A stretch of 64,000 nucleotides of DNA. It comes from a virus. Below the pieces are notes generated by a model, which saw only the letters and a program-made list of their open reading frames with translations, ran no database searches and was not told the DNA's origin. Numbering within the stretch: position 1 is the stretch's first letter; the number at the start of each line of letters is the position of its first letter. This document shows, piece by piece, positions 63,001 to 64,000 of this stretch. Made by a program: the position numbers and the translations under genes. Where the stretch lies: positions 1 to 64,000 of the IMG/VR virus record IMGVR_UViG_3300042568_000467. One strand, given 5' to 3'.

Positions 63001-64000
63001 TTATTTAATTAATTCTGTTACGGAACCGAGGAAAGAACCGTTCCACTTTGATTTTTTGATTGTTACTTCCTGTGACCCGCCAAGGTCAGAGGACTTCTTA
63101 ATTGCAGTCTCTGATTCTACTGCATCGACACGCTTTTGTACGCCATCAATCGTGTTCTTGATATCTTCTACAGCCTTTGAAAGTGCTGCATTTTGTTCTG
63201 CCAATTCTGAAATACGAACATCAGCGCTCTTGCTAAATGCTTCAACTGTTTCTTTAATAGTTGAAACTTGAGTAGCATTTGCTTCTGAAGCCTTATTTAG
63301 TGTTTCTGAGAAAAAGCCTTTAAGATCGCCAAGCATCTTTGCAAAATCAGGTTCATCAACCACAACTTCTGATACGTCGGCTGCTTTTTCTAGAGATTCG
63401 GCAGAAGCGTCTGCTACTGCATCTGCAGGAGCTTCTTCAACAGCTGGTGCTTCCTCTGCGGGAGCATCTACTGCTGTGTCTTCTACGATTGCTTCTGGTG
63501 CTACTGCATCTTCTGCAATTACGTTTTCTGTATTTTCTGACACTTCTTTACCTCCTTCTATGTCTGCCTGTTTTGCAATTTGTGTTTCAGGCGTCGACAA
63601 TCTTGACTTTTTGTGTAAATCAAGAATCTTATCTATTTCTTTTGCTTTGTTAACATCGTTTGACTCTACCCAACCAATTAATGTTGCAGGCTTACCTGTA
63701 ACTGGGGAATCATAAGATGACTCTTTTGATACAAACACTGAATCAGTATCTGCACAATAAAAAATATTTTCTGCTACAACTTCTGTTGCCATTCCTTTAA
63801 ATACTAGCTGACCATTCATTTTCTGAACAGACAAGATGTTGCATAGTTCATTTGCTGGAGAGTCAACTACTGACAATTCCATCAATGCATATTCTTTAAT
63901 AAATCTTACTGGCTTACCTGTAGACTTGTTAACTTCGTTTTCTGAATCTACAATCTTTCCGCCAATTGAAAATCCTGCTAATGTTCCATCTAGAATTTTT
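63001..64000 (-). CDS. prohead protease (XkdF-like) fused to scaffold, 5' end outside the window
   Basis: The open frame continues past the right edge. The visible first 35 codons (LDGTLAGFSIGGKIVDSENE, then RFIKEYALMELSVVDSPANE) are the end of an XkdF-type phage serine protease core (G-F-S-I-G-G-K ... L-x-E-x-S-x-V-D-x-P-A-N). After a linker follow about 60 acidic Ala/Glu/Val residues (AVAPEAIVEDTAVDAPAEEA) and a coiled coil (ELAEQNAALSKAVEDIKNTI) that looks like scaffold. So protease and scaffold are one polypeptide that would cut itself during maturation. An in-frame TTG/ATG near 63885 should not be taken as the start. Confidence 0.78.
   Translation of the reverse strand, partial: KILDGTLAGFSIGGKIVDSENEVNKSTGKPVRFIKEYALMELSVVDSPANELCNILSVQKMNGQLVFKGMATEVVAENIFYCADTDSVFVSKESSYDSPVTGKPATLIGWVESNDVNKAKEIDKILDLHKKSRLSTPETQIAKQADIEGGKEVSENTENVIAEDAVAPEAIVEDTAVDAPAEEAPAVEEAPADAVADASAESLEKAADVSEVVVDEPDFAKMLGDLKGFFSETLNKASEANATQVSTIKETVEAFSKSADVRISELAEQNAALSKAVEDIKNTIDGVQKRVDAVESETAIKKSSDLGGSQEVTIKKSKWNGSFLGSVTELIK

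Noticed and set aside
1-64000. CRISPR array, insertion sequence, integrase, toxin-antitoxin pair or retron
   Set aside because: No regularly spaced repeats, transposase, recombinase, reverse transcriptase or recognisable toxin motif was found on either strand.

Overview
The window is a continuous stretch of a tailed-phage genome (siphovirus type), visibly AT-rich, with every convincing gene on the minus strand, so transcription runs from high to low coordinates. The host is most likely an actinobacterium. The evidence is a WhiB-family iron-sulfur regulator, an HslV/proteasome-like Ntn hydrolase and several small families familiar from actinobacteriophages (DUF2746, DUF2061, zinc-ribbon membrane proteins). 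Two secreted repeat proteins resemble surface proteins of planktonic freshwater actinobacteria; that closer guess is inference only. No integrase, repressor, tRNA gene, insertion sequence or CRISPR array was seen.

Layout in transcription order: (1) 64000-57136, head and neck: prohead protease/scaffold (running off the right edge), major capsid protein, neck proteins, major tail protein and tail assembly chaperones with a -1 frameshift. (2) 57124-36919, tail: a 2247-residue tape measure, baseplate and tip proteins, very large fibronectin/Ig-like tail proteins and small coiled-coil proteins. (3) 36832-23104, replication and recombination: metallophosphoesterase, HTH protein, DnaB helicase, DnaG primase, ssDNA-binding protein, a full DnaE-type polymerase with a PHP domain, MazG, RecA, Cas4-like nuclease, RuvC-like resolvase. 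(4) 23107-18529: glycosyltransferase, methyltransferase, DUF1599, then both terminase subunits, unusually placed after replication and far from the head genes. (5) 18452-15430, a stress/redox block: Hsp20, SNase-like nuclease, 2-oxoglutarate oxygenase, luciferase-like flavin monooxygenase and an FmdB zinc ribbon. (6) 15362-10046: a giant secreted PA14/Ala-rich protein, lipoprotein, holin-like membrane proteins and a CHAP endolysin. (7) 9973-1: many small genes plus WhiB, the proteasome-like hydrolase, a secreted subtilase, thioredoxin, a secreted Ig-like protein, two more 2-oxoglutarate oxygenases, GroES and tiny zinc proteins.

The most interesting non-coding signals are in the leaders of the stress/redox block. 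The hsp20 leader can fold the Shine-Dalgarno sequence against a U-C-G-C-U motif with a bulged G, as in ROSE RNA thermometers. About 550 bases further on, a GC-rich, multi-hairpin RNA with mutually exclusive pairings and a sequestered Shine-Dalgarno precedes the nuclease-oxygenase-monooxygenase genes and looks like a riboswitch or attenuator. The phage also has many apparently leaderless promoters (-10 box six or seven bases before ATG), terminator hairpins overlapping the next promoter, a terminator directly downstream of the promoter for the replication genes, and a PA14 domain apparently split by an insertion. The proteostasis set (GroES, Hsp20, thioredoxin, Ntn hydrolase, subtilase) is unusually rich for one phage region.
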